Shown here: piece by piece, positions 1 through 8,845 of the stretch
Numbering within the stretch: position 1 is the first letter of the stretch
Layout: every line of letters starts with the position of its first letter
DNA from: Lachnospiraceae bacterium OF09-6
GTDB lineage: Bacteria > Bacillota > Clostridia > Lachnospirales > Lachnospiraceae
Direction: 5' to 3'
DNA length: 64,000 nucleotides
NCBI GenBank assembly: GCA_003435055.1
Contig: QUMM01000002.1
Coordinates: 1 to 64,000, forward strand
Notes under the pieces: model-generated
Told to the model about the DNA's origin: nothing
What the model saw: only the letters and a program-made list of their open reading frames with translations
Databases searched by the model: none
Translations under genes and position numbers: made by a program

Positions 1-106
1 CAGCTTGTTTTGAGACTGTAAATATTATTATGAAGAGCCGTATGCGGGAAAGCCGCACGTACGGTTCTGTGAGGGGCTTACATTGTGAGGTGTAAGTCTA
101 CTCGAC
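1..106 (+). mobile_element. 3' end of a group II intron (domains V and VI)
   Basis: Bases 35-68 have the form of group II intron domain V: a GAGCCG 5' strand, a GGGAAAGC-type turn and a matching CGTACGGTTC 3' strand. Bases 72-98 form a domain VI hairpin (CTTACA pairing with TGTAAG), and the segment ends in CTACTCGAC near base 106, as bacterial intron 3' ends do. The intron body and its reverse transcriptase/maturase must lie left of the window. The exact exon junction is inferred to within a few bases. Confidence 0.8.
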
Positions 107-125
107 TGTGAAAGAGGAATATACT

Positions 126-461
126 ATGAATATAGGGGTTTGGCTATGTGGAGTTTTGGTTATTCTATTTGTGATTATAGGAGTGTTATTTGCAATATTT
201 AAAGAAAAAGCGGCTAAATTTGTTTCGGGATTTAATTCATTACCGAAAGAAGAACAGGTATTGTATGATAAAGCTCATATTTCTCGTGATATAAAAAATC
301 AGTGTTTTACATGGGCTGGCATAATGTTAGTAGGAGCAGTGTTGTCTTATTTTTTAACACCATATATGGCTATTCCGGCTTTTATTATTTGGCTCGTTTT
401 ATTTTTCAAAGAGGTTCACTTTGATACGCACAAAGCATTTGAAAAATATTTATTAAAATAA
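126..461 (+). CDS. DUF3784 family small membrane protein
   Basis: A protein of about 111 residues with an N-terminal membrane helix (residues 5-25) and two further hydrophobic segments near residues 65-82 and 85-100. Between them is the soluble motif KFVSGFNSLPKEEQVLYDK, characteristic of DUF3784 proteins. ATG 126 is preferred over GTG 108 because a GAGGAA ribosome site lies just upstream of it. Its function is unknown. The gene begins about 20 bases after the intron 3' end, so the intron sits in or near its promoter region. A paralogue with the same motif lies at 5951-6265. Confidence 0.75.
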   Translation: MNIGVWLCGVLVILFVIIGVLFAIFKEKAAKFVSGFNSLPKEEQVLYDKAHISRDIKNQCFTWAGIMLVGAVLSYFLTPYMAIPAFIIWLVLFFKEVHFDTHKAFEKYLLK

Positions 462-492
462 ATTCCAGATGATAAAGCAGAAGTAGATTCAT

Positions 493-834
493 ATGATTTC
501 AGTAAAAAAACAGAGAATTGCTGCTATTATGGTTTTAAGTTCCATCATGCTGATTTTACTTTTGTCGCTAAATTTCCGAATCTGGAGTGGATATTATGCA
601 GAAGGGGATTTGGAAAGTATAGTCATACAGCAGATGGAATGCTTGGAAAAGTCAAATAGTGAAAACGATATAAGCGAAAGTATATGTTTGCATTTCTATG
701 AGTGTATATGTTTCGGTGGAATAGAAATAATGGTGCTCTGGGTATATGATGGCTTTAAAGACCTCGGACAAGGTGAGTTTTCTTTCAGACCGGGAGTTAC
801 CCTTTGCAGTCTATCGGTTCGGATGGATGATTAA
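493..834 (+). CDS. hypothetical protein with one membrane helix
   Basis: A 113-residue reading frame with a clear N-terminal membrane helix (about residues 9-28) followed by an acidic soluble part. I do not recognise a family. The last part looks unnatural: an overlapping frame stays open to a TGA at 842-844 and would end in LPFAVYRFGWMIKYF. A frameshift or a decayed gene is therefore possible. It lies 48 bases upstream of a BceA-like ATPase gene, where a sensor or regulator is often found, but no kinase motif is visible. Confidence 0.4.
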   Translation: MISVKKQRIAAIMVLSSIMLILLLSLNFRIWSGYYAEGDLESIVIQQMECLEKSNSENDISESICLHFYECICFGGIEIMVLWVYDGFKDLGQGEFSFRPGVTLCSLSVRMDD

Positions 835-881
835 ATACTTCTGATAATCAAATTTAAAATTTATTATCAGGAGGAACTTCG

Positions 882-1643
882 ATGTATGTATTAAATGCAA
901 ATCATATTTCAAAAAGTTATAAAACTGCAGGAGAAACTATGCGGATTTTGCAGAATGTGAATCTGCAAGTTATGAAAGGAGAAATGGTTGCTATTATGGG
1001 ACCATCCGGCAGTGGAAAGACTACTCTGCTCCATGTGCTGACCGGGGTTGACACACCGGACGATGGAGAAATCGTAATAGGAGGAGAAACGTTTTCACAG
1101 CTTACGGAAGAAGAGAAGGCATTTTTTCGCAGAAAGCATATGGGAATGATTTTTCAGGATTTCCAGCTTTTGGAGAGTTTGACGGTAAAAGAAAATATAT
1201 TGTTACCACTTATTCTTGAACGAAAAGAAGCAGACATCCAGCAAGAGCGTTTTTCAAGAATAGCGGATGTGCTCGGCATTGAAAAATTAGCTTACAAAGG
1301 AATTACGGAAATATCGGGAGGTCAGAAACAGAGAGTTGCGATTGGCAGGGCGCTGATCAATGAACCGGATATTATTTTTGGAGATGAGCCAACAGGAAGC
1401 CTTGACCGAAAGACCACCGGGGATGTGATGCGATGTATGAAACAGATGAATCAACGGTCTGGCATCAGCTTTCTGCTTGTGACACATGATGCTTATACGG
1501 CATCCTTTTGTGACCGGGTACTTTTTCTACAGGATGGGAATCTGGCAAAAGAAGTAAAGAAAGAGAACACTGCCGATAATTTCAGAGAAGATATATGGAA
1601 AACGCTGTGCGGTTTGGGAGGTGGAAAAGATGACCTTTTTTGA
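882..1643 (+). CDS. ABC transporter ATP-binding protein, BceA-type
   Basis: A 253-residue nucleotide-binding subunit of a peptide-detoxification type ABC transporter. The Walker A motif GPSGSGKTT is at residues 40-48, the signature SGGQKQR at 145-151, and Walker B IIFGDE at 164-169 followed by PTGSLD. A GGAGGA ribosome site precedes ATG 882. The gene overlaps the start of the permease gene (1630), so the two subunits are translationally coupled. BceAB pairs usually confer resistance to bacitracin or lantibiotic-like peptides. No cognate two-component genes are adjacent here, and the substrate is not known. Confidence 0.9.
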   Translation: MYVLNANHISKSYKTAGETMRILQNVNLQVMKGEMVAIMGPSGSGKTTLLHVLTGVDTPDDGEIVIGGETFSQLTEEEKAFFRRKHMGMIFQDFQLLESLTVKENILLPLILERKEADIQQERFSRIADVLGIEKLAYKGITEISGGQKQRVAIGRALINEPDIIFGDEPTGSLDRKTTGDVMRCMKQMNQRSGISFLLVTHDAYTASFCDRVLFLQDGNLAKEVKKENTADNFREDIWKTLCGLGGGKDDLF

Positions 1644-3398
1644 TATTTCCCGAAAGATGCTGAAAGCTGGTTTTTACAAATATCGATTGTACTTTCTATG
1701 CAATTTATCTGCAACGGCATTATTCTGTTGTTTTGCAGTTATTTTCACAAACAGGACGTTTATGAATGCGTCGATTGTAAATTCATCAATATCCAATAAC
1801 ATTTATCTTCCATTTTTTCTGTCTGCAGTGTTTCTGTTTTTTTTTCTTCCTGTTTCGTGTCAGGCATTTCTGGCATCAAGAAAACAGGAATACGGCGTGA
1901 TGTTTTCTCTTGGCATGAGCCGGAAGGAAGCGTTTAGAAACTTACTTTTTGAAAATGTGATCATATCCGTGCTGGCATTAGCAATAGCACTTGCGGCAGG
2001 AACTGTGCTGTCATTTTTATTTTTTTCCGTTATCATTTATGCAATAGATGTTCACGGAGTGCAATGGCAGTTTTGCCCGGAAGCATATAAGCTTACAGCA
2101 GTTCTATATACAGTAGTGGTGGCAGTTGCTTTATTCTGAATGCCGGGAGACTTATGCTGGATAAAATCGGAACCCTGCTAAAAGCACAATATCGGGCAGA
2201 AAAAACAGGAAAGATCGGTACGTTCTTATGCAGACTTGCACCCAACTACATGAGGTTTCATCTGGTGGAATGGTCATTTGTCCGCAGACACAAGAAAGAA
2301 TGGGGATGTAGGTATGTTTTAGCCTCTCTCATAATAGCGGTATCTGTTATGCTTACGGGGGTATGTGTGACTTTATATCCGGCTTTTCTACAGGATGCAA
2401 AAAGTTATTCTCCCTATGACATGGTGTACTCAGAAATCTATGGAATGAATCAGGTTTCAGTACAGGATGTCCTTCATATATTGGAGAAAAATGGTGTTAC
2501 TGTAGAACAGGTCATTCAGCTTCCCTATATCAGAGATGATGTTTTTAATTACCTTCCTGTGACAGAAATAAACCGGGATTTTGGATGTGATTATCAGATT
2601 CAGGAAGGCGAGTTTTTGAATTTGTTTCAGTACAATCTGGAAGATGGGTATGAACATAACATACAGCCAGTATCTACTGTAACGATTTCCGGGGACAGAA
2701 AGCTGCAGTCTGTTGGAACAGATGTAAAGATACTGTTTAATCAAAATCCGACCTTTGCAGATAAAACACTGATCATCAACGATTCTGATTTCGAAAAATT
2801 AAGTGCAGATATAACAGGTAGTGCTGGTATCGCAAACTTGTTTCAGTTTCAGAATTGGGAAGATTCTTATGCGGGAGTATGTGAAGTAAAAGAATATCTG
2901 CAGGAAAGCAATCAGTTGAATGAAGATGAGCAGACATATTATGAATTGTCTTCGAAAGTGGAGAAATACCAGGATGCAAAGAAATCAGGACAATTTTTAT
3001 TATTTTTGATGGCATTTGTGATAGGGCTTATGATAATGGCTGAGTTTCTGTTAATTCATTCACGTATCCAGGCAGAGAAGGAAGAAAATAGCAGGGTCGT
3101 TTGTAGTTTGCGAATGTTGGGAATGATAGACAAGGAAATGGTAAAGTGCCTATGCTATAAGAATTTTCTAAGATTTATACCGCCATCGGTTGTGGGAACA
3201 ATCCTTTCTTTCCTGCCATCTTATTATCTGAATGAGAGTTATGGAATGGGGACGAATGGAATTCTGGCAGGAATCGTATTTGGAGTGATTTTGACAGTCG
3301 GAATATTCGTAGTGATACGCAGGTATTCTGAAAAAGAAGAAAAACTTTATGAAAGCGGTTTTATAATACAAGGAGGAGGATTTTTTGATTATAGATAA
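1630..3398 (+). CDS. BceB-type ABC transporter permease (frameshifted)
   Basis: FtsX-family permease of about 590 residues split into two frames. Bases 1630-2136 encode the first helices. The second frame, entered before 2139, reads ILNAGRLMLDKIGTLLK and continues to 3398. Restoring one T in the T-run at 2130-2132 joins the frames perfectly. A large extracellular segment (about 2400-2990) lies between helices, the hallmark of BceB proteins that bind antimicrobial peptides. Start ATG 1630 has a GGGAGGTGG ribosome site inside the ATPase gene. The break matches other single-base deletions in this window and may be a sequencing artefact. Confidence 0.8.
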
Positions 3399-3476
3399 GT
3401 AGAAAAAGATTCAAATCCTGTGTATAATTAAAAGATAAAGATAGAGACAACTCGAAAGTTATAAAGGAAAAATAAA

Positions 3477-4312
3477 ATGAGTACAAAAAAAGCAATTAGC
3501 ACATCATTTGTTGCCATATTTATTTTAATAATCACACAGATTATTGCACAATCCATTGCAAGTATGTTTGTTATAATAAAAATTCCAACTGGCATTTGTA
3601 ATATTACCGCTGGAATTATATATGCTGGATTGACATATCTTATTCTGAAAATGTTTATTAGCAAAATTATTAAATTGCCGACTTCGGATTTCGGAATGCC
3701 TAATTTGCTATTAAAATAAGATGGATTTTAATAGCTGTATTATTACCATTTGTTATAAAAGGAAGTTATCTTTTAATATTCAACGGTAAGTATGTATCCT
3801 CAAATATGAATGGAAATCAGATGTTCAATACTTTAAGTGCAGGGGTTGCATTTACCGGAATAGCGGCTGGATTTGTTGAAGAAATGGTGTTTAGAGGAGT
3901 TATACTTAATGCATTAAAGAAAAGATGGAATATTAAGGTGGCTGTAATTGTTCCATCAATATTATTTGGTATTGTACATGTTCTTGGACAGGATTTTTCA
4001 ATAGGCAGTTGTTTATTAGTAATTATCGCCGGAACGATGGTAGGCGTTATGTTTTCGATGATTGCAATAGAAAGTGGTTCAGTTTGGAATAGTGGAATAG
4101 TTCATGCTATCTGGAACGTTGTGATTATTGGTGGAGGATTAGCCATTGGGGAAAAAATGGATAAATATTCTGTAATGACATATGTACTTAATTCAAAAGA
4201 TTTCGCCATCACAGGTGGTGAGTTTGGAATTGAATCATCTGTTATTTCATTGTTCGGATACATAATAGTTGCTGGTATAGCATTTTTTATGATTAAATCA
4301 AGAAAAAATTGA
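3477..4312 (+). CDS. CPBP family intramembrane metalloprotease (frameshifted)
   Basis: Reading frame 3477-3719 plus a second frame to 4312 together give one multi-helix membrane protein of about 278 residues. The second part has the Abi/CPBP motifs: the EE pair in GFVEEMVFRGV, FGIVH with its histidine, and NSGIVHAIWN. One missing T in the T-run 3704-3706 restores a continuous frame through KIRWILIAVLLPF. CPBP proteins cut or bind prenylated or peptide substrates in the membrane and are often linked to bacteriocin self-immunity. That would suit the neighbouring BceAB-like transporter, but it is inference. Confidence 0.8.
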
Positions 4313-4416
4313 TATATAGGTTTGAAAATATGAAGCTATAAGGTACTTGTCAAATTCAAGTTTGCATATTTCATCAAACGGTACATATTAAAATTAACAC
4401 AAAGGGAGATGTTAGA

Positions 4417-4626
4417 ATGAAAGCTCATGAATATTGGTCTGTCGGAGCATTGATAACGATGCTAGGTACTTTTTATAGTGGATATAAAGGTTCAAAATCA
4501 AGCCATAAATATTTTGCGGCAAGTTCTTTGCTTTGTATGATTATGGCTATTTATACAGGTCATAAGATGATATCTAAAAACAAGAAAACAAAGAAAGAAC
4601 CAATATCATTAGGAAATGAAGAATAA
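4417..4626 (+). CDS. DUF6219 family small membrane protein
   Basis: A 69-residue protein beginning MKAHEYWSVGALITMLGTFY, with two hydrophobic helices separated by a short basic loop (SGYKGSKSSHKYF) and a charged lysine-rich tail. The pattern fits the small DUF6219 family as I remember it; function unknown. The ribosome site AAAGGGAGATG precedes ATG 4417. An intrinsic terminator follows about 50 bases downstream. Confidence 0.65.
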   Translation: MKAHEYWSVGALITMLGTFYSGYKGSKSSHKYFAASSLLCMIMAIYTGHKMISKNKKTKKEPISLGNEE

Positions 4627-4673
4627 TACAATCAACCTTGTGCCCAGTGGGCACGAAGTTGGCATAGTCACTA

Positions 4674-4707
4674 TGGTGTCAGGAGAAATCCTGGCATCTT
4701 TTTTTAT
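4674..4707 (+). terminator. intrinsic terminator
   Basis: TGTCAGGA and TCCTGGCA form a stem with a GAAA loop, followed by seven T residues. It ends the transcript of the DUF6219 gene. Confidence 0.8.
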
Positions 4708-5137
4708 ATCTTTTTACACTTCAAAAAATAATTTCAAAAAATTTCTAAAATCATGTCCGATTTTGTCGCTCCCAATACAGAGTATATGGAAGGCAAATTG
4801 AAAATCCTCTGATTTCCAAAAATCACAAACGTAAAAGAGGTTCAGACAGTTCTTCCGATTGCACCTTGATAATTGAAGGAGCTGATACATCTTGAGAAAC
4901 ATGCTTACCGGAGTTAATCCGGCTCGTGCAGGCGAAGACTCCTACGGGAAGAGCGAAGCAATAATGATACCACCGAAAGGTACAGGACCTCTGCTGAAAC
5001 AGAGACTGTGACTGTATTTTTACAACCGGGTTATCTGAAATGATAACGATCAGATGTATATGTACAGACAAAGCCCAAATGCGAATACTTAGATTTTTTT
5101 ATTTATATTACAGGAGAAATCCTGTAGCAAGTGGGGA
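4708..5137. other. gene-free stretch with a repeated 14-bp palindrome
   Basis: No convincing gene is seen. The 14-mer CAGGAGAAATCCTG occurs at both edges, in the terminator at 4680-4693 and again at 5111-5124. This could mark an inserted or duplicated segment. A perfect palindrome, GTGCCCAGTGGGCAC, lies just left at 4640-4654. The middle (about 4900-5000) looks structured, but I cannot assign it to any RNA family. Confidence 0.4.
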
Positions 5138-5476
5138 ATGGTTCGACTCCATAAAAAGAAAGATAAACAGGAATCTACGAGTACCATACCAGAGGAAGTG
5201 CAGGAATTTGTGAATCTGACAATTACAGAGCATATGGGGAAAGCATATTCAGAATGGAAGTTAAATCAGGATAAAGAGGAGGTAAGTGAGATTGATAAGA
5301 AATACCAGGAATTACTGGAAACGTTATCACCAGAACAGGAAGAAGTGATTACGGAATACTGTAATGCAATTTTTAGCAGTGGAGCAGAAACAGAAGAGTT
5401 TTTCTACCGACTGGGATTAAAAGATGGACTGAACCTGAAAAATGCGGTAAAATCTGTATTAGAAATGATATCATGA
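5138..5476 (+). CDS. hypothetical acidic, alpha-helical protein
   Basis: A 112-residue, highly charged protein with no membrane segment and predicted mostly helical. Its C-terminus, FYRLGLKDGLNLKNAV, resembles the ends of small Clostridia proteins of the DUF6809 kind, but the match is uncertain. The start is chosen as ATG 5138, with a GTGGGGA site immediately before it; the spacing is short. It lies 24 bases upstream of the DUF6483-like gene and is probably co-transcribed with it. Confidence 0.55.
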   Translation: MVRLHKKKDKQESTSTIPEEVQEFVNLTITEHMGKAYSEWKLNQDKEEVSEIDKKYQELLETLSPEQEEVITEYCNAIFSSGAETEEFFYRLGLKDGLNLKNAVKSVLEMIS

Positions 5477-5500
5477 AATCGGAAGTTATGGAGGTGAAAA

Positions 5501-5896
5501 ATGTATTTCACAGACGAAAAAGACTATATTATGCGAATGATAAAAGAAATGGTAAGAGTATTATTTTCTTTAATGTTTGGGAAAAAGTATGTTTCTGTTG
5601 AACTTGAAAAAGAAAATAAATATGAAGTATCAGGGAAAAATTTGAAAGATTTTCTTGATATGATTGATTCTGGGGAAATTAACGAAGCAGAGAATATACT
5701 TTTGGATAGCATTGATTATACAGACAGAAATGAGGTAATGGCAGCAGCTCTTTTCTACCAATACCTTAGTGAGAAGGATAGTGAGTTTTTGAAAAATAAT
5801 AATTATACAAAAGAAGAAGTGATGTCTGGTTTTAAGCAATTACTTATGCAGTCAGGATATACTGATTTGCTATGTTTGGTCAAAGCTGAAGAGTAA
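5501..5896 (+). CDS. DUF6483 family protein
   Basis: A 131-residue soluble protein beginning with FTDEKDYIMRMIKEMVRVLF, the conserved opening of DUF6483 proteins as I recall it, followed by a helical C-terminal half containing ALFYQYLSEKD. A GGAGGTG ribosome site precedes ATG 5501. Function unknown. It is sandwiched between two other small Clostridia-specific genes in the same direction. Confidence 0.6.
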   Translation: MYFTDEKDYIMRMIKEMVRVLFSLMFGKKYVSVELEKENKYEVSGKNLKDFLDMIDSGEINEAENILLDSIDYTDRNEVMAAALFYQYLSEKDSEFLKNNNYTKEEVMSGFKQLLMQSGYTDLLCLVKAEE

Positions 5897-5950
5897 TGTA
5901 GAAAATTCAAAGAGATAAGAGTGATTGGCTGAAAGGAGAAATTGTATTAT

Positions 5951-6265
5951 ATGTTCTATATTGTTTTTGACTTTATGATGGCAGTGATTATGTTTTTGTT
6001 TGGAATGTGGTTCTATAAATCAGAAGGAAAAGCTACTAAATTCTTGTCGGGTTATAATATGAAATCAGCGGATGAACGAAAGAAATACGATGAGAATGCT
6101 ATGTGTAAGGCATATGGAAAAAGAATGATGTTTATGTCAGTTCCTTTTATTATTGGAATAATCATAGATATCCAATATCAAGGAATAGGCTGTTGGATCG
6201 CATGGGGGATATGGCTTATTATGTTTGTTTTGTTGCTTATTGATAGACATAAAAGAGAACGTTAA
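5951..6265 (+). CDS. DUF3784 family small membrane protein (second copy)
   Basis: A 104-residue protein with an N-terminal helix (residues 1-20), the DUF3784 signature TKFLSGYNMKSADERKKYDE, and two C-terminal helices. It is a paralogue of the protein at 126-461: the two share the position of the helices and the pattern K-F-x-S-G-(F/Y)-N followed by KYD/LYD. ATG 5951 is chosen because GAAAGGAGAA at 5932-5941 is better spaced to it than to TTG 5942. Function unknown. Confidence 0.75.
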   Translation: MFYIVFDFMMAVIMFLFGMWFYKSEGKATKFLSGYNMKSADERKKYDENAMCKAYGKRMMFMSVPFIIGIIIDIQYQGIGCWIAWGIWLIMFVLLLIDRHKRER

Positions 6266-6311
6266 ATTCTCGTTTATCCAATAGAAAAATAAGAATAGAT
6301 TGGAGAAAGAT

Positions 6312-6629
6312 ATGGCTTCAAGTAAAGAATATTTAACCTTTATATTGGAACAGTTATCCGATTTAGAGGGAATTTCATACCGTGCGATGATGGGCGAGTA
6401 TATCATCTATTATCGTGAGAAAATTGTTGGCGGTATATATGACGATAGGTTGCTTGTAAAACCTGTAAAATCTGCTGTTTCACTTATGCCTAATGCAATT
6501 TATGAGTTGCCCTATGATGGAGCAAAAGAGATGTTGTTGGTTGATAATGTTGATAACAAAGATTTCCTGACAAGATTGTTTGTCGCTATGTATGATGAAC
6601 TTCCTGCACAAAAAAAGAAGAAGTCATAA
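6312..6629 (+). CDS. TfoX/Sxy N-terminal domain protein
   Basis: A 105-residue protein matching the stand-alone TfoX N-terminal domain. It has the conserved core GISYRAMMGEYIIYYREK, then GGIYDDRLLVKPV, and the late YELPYDGAKEML segment. Gammaproteobacterial TfoX regulates competence; short Firmicute members are widespread and of unknown role. The start is ATG 6312 after GGAGAAAG. It lies about 26 bases before the nucleotidyltransferase gene. Confidence 0.75.
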   Translation: MASSKEYLTFILEQLSDLEGISYRAMMGEYIIYYREKIVGGIYDDRLLVKPVKSAVSLMPNAIYELPYDGAKEMLLVDNVDNKDFLTRLFVAMYDELPAQKKKKS

Positions 6630-6655
6630 AATCGGTATTTGATGAGGTGATTTTG

Positions 6656-7273
6656 TTGGAGAAGATTATTGAATATATTAAGCAAAAATATAACCCTCTT
6701 TCCATCATCCTTTATGGCTCCTATGCGAATGGAACAAACAATATGAACAGTGATTTTGACGCATTGGTTATTTCTTATGACCATGAACAATTCCATGACA
6801 CATCTTTCGTTAACGACATTCAGTTGGATGTTTTCGTGTATCCTGCTTCTTATTTTGATGGAGAATTTGATTGCAATAATTTCATCCAAATTTTTGATGG
6901 AATGATTATTGTGGATAACGAGGAACGAGGAAAAACACTCCAAATGAAGGTGCTTTCGTATCTACAAAACCGTCCCCAAAAAACAAAAGCAGAAATAGAT
7001 GCAAATGTCGATTGGTGCATCAAGATGCTTGCACGAGTAAAACGATACGATGCAGAAGGGATGTTTCGGTGGCATTGGGTGTTGATTGACAGTTTGGAGA
7101 TATTTTGTGATATCAAGCAGCATATTTATTTGGGACCGAAAAAGGCATTGAAATGGATGGAGAAAAACCATCCCAGTGCTTTTGAATGCTACAAAAATGC
7201 ACTTGATAATTTCAGTATAAATAGCTTGGAAAACTGGATTGCATATATAAAAAACGTTAATGGTACAACTTAA
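6656..7273 (+). CDS. nucleotidyltransferase domain protein
   Basis: A protein of about 205 residues with the polymerase-beta superfamily active site GSYANGTNNMNSDFD near residue 22: GS, then the SDxD metal ligands, with a further acidic residue in QLDVFV. MNT-type domains transfer nucleotides to drugs, proteins or RNA. The C-terminal half is helical and resembles a substrate-binding cap. The start is taken as TTG 6656 because GAGGTG at 6644-6649 is a well-placed ribosome site; GTG 6647 lies inside that site. The substrate is unknown. Confidence 0.75.
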   Translation: MEKIIEYIKQKYNPLSIILYGSYANGTNNMNSDFDALVISYDHEQFHDTSFVNDIQLDVFVYPASYFDGEFDCNNFIQIFDGMIIVDNEERGKTLQMKVLSYLQNRPQKTKAEIDANVDWCIKMLARVKRYDAEGMFRWHWVLIDSLEIFCDIKQHIYLGPKKALKWMEKNHPSAFECYKNALDNFSINSLENWIAYIKNVNGTT

Positions 7274-7330
7274 TAACTTCAAGTTTGCAGAGCTGACAGT
7301 TTATGATTATATCAAAGTAAGATAATTACA

Positions 7331-7380
7331 ATCAATAACACCGGTGCGGGATTTTGATATCCAGTACCGGCGTTATTGAT
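7331..7380. repeat. 15-bp inverted repeat (hairpin)
   Basis: ATCAATAACACCGGT at 7331-7345 pairs with ACCGGCGTTATTGAT at 7366-7380 with one G-T pair. No T-tract follows, so it may be a structured end of the nucleotidyltransferase transcript or a mobile-element junction rather than a standard terminator. Confidence 0.6.
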
Positions 7381-7415
7381 TTCACAGGGGCTTAGGGGTG
7401 TAGCCACCAAATATA

Positions 7416-7470
7416 CTATTCGTTTTCTGCTTCGGCAAGTTTGTTAAGGATCCACTCCCGATTGATAACA
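7416..7470 (-). pseudogene. C-terminal scrap of a conjugative-element gene
   Basis: On the minus strand a short open stretch reads EDIVINREWILNKLAEAENE followed by a stop at 7418-7416. It looks like the tail of a larger protein found in Clostridia integrative elements, cut off where the sortase fragment begins. The parent gene is not identified. Confidence 0.35.
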
Positions 7471-7713
7471 ATATCCTCAGTCTTTAAGACGGTTGTTTAT
7501 ACAAACAGCTCCGACAGCTTTAAGTATTATGAGTTTACGGACGCAGAAAATGCGGCAGAGTTTGATGCGTGTGTTGCTAAGTGCAAGGAACTTTCTCTGT
7601 ATGATACCGGAGTATCGGCAGAGTATGACGACAAGCTGATTTCTCTTTCTACTTGTGAATATTCAAGAAACAATGGCAGGCTTGTTGTTGTCGCTAAGAA
7701 GATATCTGAGTAA
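7471..7713 (+). pseudogene. class B sortase, C-terminal fragment
   Basis: About 80 residues that match only the end of a class B sortase. The catalytic cysteine is in SLSTCEYSRNNGRLVVVAK, with the downstream arginine also present. The N-terminal anchor and the catalytic histidine region are missing, so the protein is inactive. The left junction joins a scrap of another gene on the opposite strand. Such sortases are normal passengers of Tn1549-like conjugative elements, so this is probably a leftover from one. The reading frame could start at 7441, but the first residues are not sortase-like. Confidence 0.65.
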
Positions 7714-7763
7714 TGCAGGTAAAATTAACATTTAAAATACTTTTCTGACAAGTTTGTATGGTG

Positions 7764-7790
7764 GAAAGTGTACTTTCTCAGACGTATAAT
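7764..7790 (+). promoter_or_regulatory. promoter and operator of the XRE-type regulator gene
   Basis: TATAAT at 7785-7790 is a perfect -10 box. The palindrome GAAAGTGTACTTTC at 7764-7777 covers the -35 position and is well placed as an operator for the regulator encoded just downstream, suggesting autorepression. The ribosome site GGAGGTG follows at 7803-7809. Confidence 0.6.
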
Positions 7791-7815
7791 ATTAGTAGAC
7801 GAGGAGGTGAAGTAA

Positions 7816-7926
7816 GTGTTGGCAGATAACCTGATATTTCTTCGTAATATCAAAGGACTGACGCAAGAACAGGTCGCAGAAGTGATAGGAATTTCCAGAC
7901 AGTCCTATTCTAAATGGGAACAGGGA
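7816..7926 (+). pseudogene. XRE/AbrB-type regulator, N-terminal half (interrupted by the mobile element)
   Basis: From GTG 7816 (or TTG 7819) the frame reads LADNLIFLRNIKGLTQEQ, then VAEVIGISRQSYSKWEQG, a complete Xre helix-turn-helix. It then runs into foreign sequence and stops at 7939-7941. The missing half, starting GETYPDIDKCDKLAKYYG, is at 22028-22361. The fragment may still be expressed as a short DNA-binding peptide of about 41 residues. Its original operator lies at 7764-7777. Confidence 0.85.
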
Positions 7927-7936
7927 GTTTCCCATA
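7913..7936 (+). other. attL of the integrated element
   Basis: Host sequence AAATGGGAACA runs into GGGA and then element sequence GTTTCCCATAG. With attR it rebuilds an uninterrupted host gene. The reconstructed circular-form attP core GGGAAACGGGAGTTTCCC has GGGAAAC/GTTTCCC arms, as expected for a serine-recombinase site. Confidence 0.8.
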
Positions 7937-8000
7937 GTTAAAGATACCACACCAAATATGATGAACCCACGCTTATACACTACCAGCTATAATAAACCGC

Positions 8001-8039
8001 AAGGACAGCAATTTGATGATACTGCTGTCCTTTCTTTTA
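8001..8039 (+). terminator. intrinsic terminator near the element's left end
   Basis: AAGGACAGCA and TGCTGTCCTT form a perfect 10-bp stem followed by TCTTTTAT. It stops transcription coming from the host regulator promoter. In the circular element it would end the recombinase transcript. Confidence 0.8.
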
Positions 8040-8090
8040 TAAAATTGCAGTACACATAAAAAAGCTGTAATATGATAAATATATTTGTCC

Positions 8091-8124
8091 TTGTAACAAT
8101 TCTCGGACATTTGCCTGTTATACT
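8091..8124 (+). promoter_or_regulatory. promoter with response-regulator operator (two-component operon)
   Basis: The -10 box TATACT is at 8119-8124. No -35 consensus is present. In its place is TGTAACAATTCTCGGACATTT (motif cores at 8092-8098 and 8104-8112), with ACAATT and ACATTT spaced 11 bp apart. The same arrangement, at the same distance from the -10, precedes the ABC transporter gene at 10433-10465. This suggests activation by the element's OmpR-type regulator. Confidence 0.6.
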
Positions 8125-8152
8125 ATCTGCAAAAAGCAAAGGAAGTGAGGAT

Positions 8153-8845
8153 ATGAAGCAGATTTTAATTGTCGAGGACGACAGTTTTTTGAATAAGATG
8201 TTAGCCTATAACCTGACCGCAGACGGCTACGGCGTGACTTCTACTCTAAATGCCAGAACCGCAGCCGAAGCCATCCGCCAGCGGGAATTTGATTTAGTGC
8301 TGTTGGACATTAACCTGCCAGATGGGAACGGTTTTGAGCTGTGCAAGCTGATAAAACCCCAGCACCCGGACACCATCGTAATATTCCTGACCGCCAACGA
8401 TCAGGAGAGCGACCAGATACGGGGCTATGAGGTGGGCGCGGTGGACTACATCACAAAGCCCTTTGTGATCGGGGCCTTGCAGCGAAAAATCAAAGCCATG
8501 TTCGCTATGCTGGAACACCACAAACCGGCCAAGGACATTTACGACGACGGGCGGCTGTTTCTGGACTTCTCGGAGCAGACGGCTTCCCTAAACGGCAAGC
8601 CCCTGACCCTATCCCCGATGGAGTATAAAATGCTGAACCTGTTCCGCAAAAATCCCCGGCAAGTGCTGACCCGTGGGCAGCTTTTGGAAAAGCTGTGGGA
8701 TATAGACGAGAGGTTTGTAGACGAACACACCCTGACAACCTCCATCAGCCGGATTCGCAGCAAGATTGAATCTGACGGCGGCGCACCCTACATCAAGACT
8801 GTTTACGGCATGGGCTATCAATGGACGGGAGGCGAGGCAAAATGA
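8153..8845 (+). CDS. OmpR-family response regulator
   Basis: A 230-residue regulator. The receiver domain has the acidic pair E8/D9, the phosphorylated aspartate D52 in LLDINLP, and the TKPF lysine near residue 103. It is followed by a winged-helix DNA-binding domain (about residues 125-225) with LTPxEYK-like LSPMEYKMLNLF and the end YIKTVYGMGYQW. ATG 8153 has the site GGAAGTGAGG; the longer frame upstream contains the promoter. The stop overlaps the kinase start (ATGA). It probably controls itself and the ABC transporter through the direct-repeat operators. Confidence 0.95.
   Translation: MKQILIVEDDSFLNKMLAYNLTADGYGVTSTLNARTAAEAIRQREFDLVLLDINLPDGNGFELCKLIKPQHPDTIVIFLTANDQESDQIRGYEVGAVDYITKPFVIGALQRKIKAMFAMLEHHKPAKDIYDDGRLFLDFSEQTASLNGKPLTLSPMEYKMLNLFRKNPRQVLTRGQLLEKLWDIDERFVDEHTLTTSISRIRSKIESDGGAPYIKTVYGMGYQWTGGEAK

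Noticed and set aside
4823..5071. Minus-strand ORF in the gap after DUF6219
   Set aside because: No ribosome site, no recognisable family, low-complexity composition.
7816..7941. A complete small Xre regulator gene
   Set aside because: The remaining half of the protein is found at the other end of the mobile element, so this is an interrupted gene and not an independent short one.
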